64,000 nucleotides of DNA from an uncultured Saprospiraceae bacterium (lineage in GTDB: Bacteria > Bacteroidota > Bacteroidia > Chitinophagales > Saprospiraceae): NCBI GenBank assembly GCA_938007965.1, contig CALLMH010000017.1, forward strand, positions 1-64,000. Direction: 5' to 3'. The notes under the pieces were generated by a model that searched no databases, had not been told where the DNA came from, and saw only the letters and a program-made list of their open reading frames with translations. Positions within the stretch are counted from its first letter, which is position 1. Each line of letters begins with the position of its first letter. Positions 62,764 through 64,000 of the stretch are shown here, one piece after another. The position numbers were made by a program, and so were the translations under genes.

Positions 62764-63074
62764 TTTTCTATTTTTATATGTAAAATATGCGTTTGCATAT
62801 ATTGCTTCTGCATAATAATTAATAAACAACCGATGTAAAAAGGGCAAAAGTAACAGAACCAACTCATCTTTGGTAATTTTTAACGTAAGAATAAGAGAAT
62901 CTTTAGTTCTAAAGAAAAACACAGCTAATAAAGTAGGCTCAATAAGGTAAATAAAAAGGTGGGGATGACTTATTAGACGAAATTTAGAATGTTTTATTCT
63001 AAAGACCTAAGATAGTCTGCATGGCTTCATATTTAATTGGTTTGCTATCTTAGCTAATCTAAAATGAAATCCCA
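62764..63074. other. Divergent promoter region of ompH and the MFS gene
   Basis: Holds the promoters of two divergent genes. A 6-bp inverted repeat ATATGC/GCATAT lies at 62785-62800, and an exact 9-bp repeat CTAAGATAG (63007-63015) / CTATCTTAG (63045-63053) lies upstream of the MFS start. No clear TTG/TAnnTTTG pair. Confidence 0.5.
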
Positions 63075-64000
63075 ATGGCAGAAATTATAAAAAACGATAA
63101 ACGAATAATCAATGCTTGGGCACTTTTCGACTGGGCTAATTCCGCTTATGCATTAGTGATTTCTACGGCGATATTCCCCGTATACTTTATCAAAAACACG
63201 CCTGATATTATTGATTTATTAGGTCTTACTTTTACAAATACGTCTCTTTACAGTTTCTCTGTTGCGTTTTCATATATACTTATTGCGATCTTGTCTCCCA
63301 TATTATCGGGCATAGCAGATTACACAGGTAAGCGTATGTTTTTCCTTAAAGTTTTCACTTTTATGGGATCGTTGGCCTGTATGGCGATGTGGTTTTTTAG
63401 TGGAGAATCACATATATGGTTGGGCACCTCAGCATTCATTTTAGCTACTGTTGGCTTTGCGGGAGGTATCGTTTTCTACAATTCTTACCTACCCCTTATC
63501 GTGACAGAAGATCGATATGATTCGGTAAGTGCTAAAGGGTTTGCCGCTGGCTATGTGGGCAGTGTAATCCTTTTACTTTTCATCCTTTCGATGGTTCTGA
63601 AGCCCGATTGGTACGGCATTGTTGATGATAGGATGCCTGCACGGATTGGATTTGTACTCGTGGGTATATGGTGGTTGGGCTTTGCATTGATCACATTCAA
63701 GTATCTCCCAAAAGATGACAAAATATCCAATAATGAAAATGTACTTAAGAAAGGGTTTCAAGAAATAAAAAAAGTTGCTGGAGAACTTCGTACCAAGAGG
63801 AACGTTGGGAAATTTTTGATGGCGTTCTTTTTCTATTCGGCAGGAGTGCAGACTATCATATACCTTGCTACCCCGTTTGCAGAGAAGATTCTAAAATTCG
63901 AGCCGAGTGAAATGATAATCATCGTAATAGTCTTACAATTGGTTGGCATTGTCGGAGCATTTTTATTTGCAGCAGTAAGTGATCGCATCGGAAACAAACT
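63075..64000 (+). CDS. MFS transporter, UMF1/Atg22-like (3' end outside window)
   Basis: Open to the window end, about 308 codons seen. Starts MAEIIKNDKRIINAWALFDWANSAYALVIST, in which ALFDWANSAY is the signature of the UMF1 (Atg22-like) branch of the major facilitator superfamily. At least eight hydrophobic helices are visible, with SPILSGIADYTGKR (loop 2-3 motif) and AAVSDRIGNK at the second-half equivalent. Substrate unknown in bacteria. Upstream is a 9-bp inverted repeat near the start. Confidence 0.92.
   Translation, partial: MAEIIKNDKRIINAWALFDWANSAYALVISTAIFPVYFIKNTPDIIDLLGLTFTNTSLYSFSVAFSYILIAILSPILSGIADYTGKRMFFLKVFTFMGSLACMAMWFFSGESHIWLGTSAFILATVGFAGGIVFYNSYLPLIVTEDRYDSVSAKGFAAGYVGSVILLLFILSMVLKPDWYGIVDDRMPARIGFVLVGIWWLGFALITFKYLPKDDKISNNENVLKKGFQEIKKVAGELRTKRNVGKFLMAFFFYSAGVQTIIYLATPFAEKILKFEPSEMIIIVIVLQLVGIVGAFLFAAVSDRIGNK

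Noticed and set aside
1-64000. tRNA, tmRNA, RNase P RNA, SRP RNA, riboswitch or CRISPR signatures
   Set aside because: No T-loop GGTTCGAATCC-like element, no known ncRNA core sequences and no evenly spaced repeats were found in the gaps that I read.

Overview
The window is a chromosomal segment of a member of the Bacteroidota. The evidence is AT-rich DNA (about 35-40 % GC by eye), three secreted proteins with type IX secretion (T9SS) C-terminal sorting domains, promoters of the TTG-N20-TATATTTG type (the Bacteroidota -33/-7 boxes), almost no Shine-Dalgarno sequences, and phylum-typical gene orders (secG next to a Lys-rich TPR-like protein; fabH-efp-accB-accC; birA / rsfS-ftsH). The set of T9SS, tyrosine-catabolism and DUF4956 genes would fit a marine Saprospiria-like or flavobacterial lineage, but the genus cannot be fixed from sequence alone. 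There are no rRNA or tRNA genes, IS elements, prophage genes or CRISPR arrays.

Layout. 0-13 kb: end of the secG operon, pdxJ, a secreted reprolysin-like metalloprotease, serA, lysA, a histidine-phosphatase lipoprotein, an RES/Xre toxin-antitoxin pair and valS. 13-25 kb: a T9SS Omp28-like protein, a FAD oxidoreductase with a membrane polyferredoxin, acylphosphatase, a T9SS repeat protein, and a rhomboid / ECF sigma / TonB-like membrane protein set. 25-34 kb: an operon of three enzyme-family proteins that each lack hallmark residues (GmhB-like, TlpA-like, RidA-like), an S9 peptidase, and fabH-efp-accB-accC. 34-44 kb: a thioredoxin-SPOR fusion, a DUF3124 lipoprotein with a di-haem peroxidase, a 930-nt gap with a duplicated 21-nt motif and a strong terminator, birA, rsfS, ftsH, a membrane metallophosphoesterase, anmK and a cytochrome c. 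44-49 kb: a tight DUF4956-HlyD-TolC-like operon and a T9SS cohesin-like protein. 49-55 kb: tyrosine/homogentisate catabolism (hppD, marR, fahA, hmgA) followed by a GMC oxidoreductase with its Tat-type small subunit. 55-64 kb: the trkA-trkH potassium system, DUF4286, an acyl-CoA dehydrogenase, a site-2 protease, OmpH and the start of a UMF1-type MFS transporter.

Most genes are housekeeping. The best candidates for something undescribed are: (1) the three-gene DUF4956 / membrane-fusion / TolC-like operon, which has no known pump subunit; (2) the duplicated motif and possible structured RNA at 37.6-37.95 kb; (3) a perfect intrinsic terminator inside the first 110 bases of the metallophosphoesterase gene behind ftsH; (4) a 12-mer shared, with one mismatch, by the hppD and hmgA promoter regions, a candidate site for the neighbouring MarR regulator; and (5) an 8-bp inverted repeat around the -7 box of the TonB-like gene next to an ECF sigma factor and a rhomboid protease. 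Function statements rest on motif reading; no database search was run.
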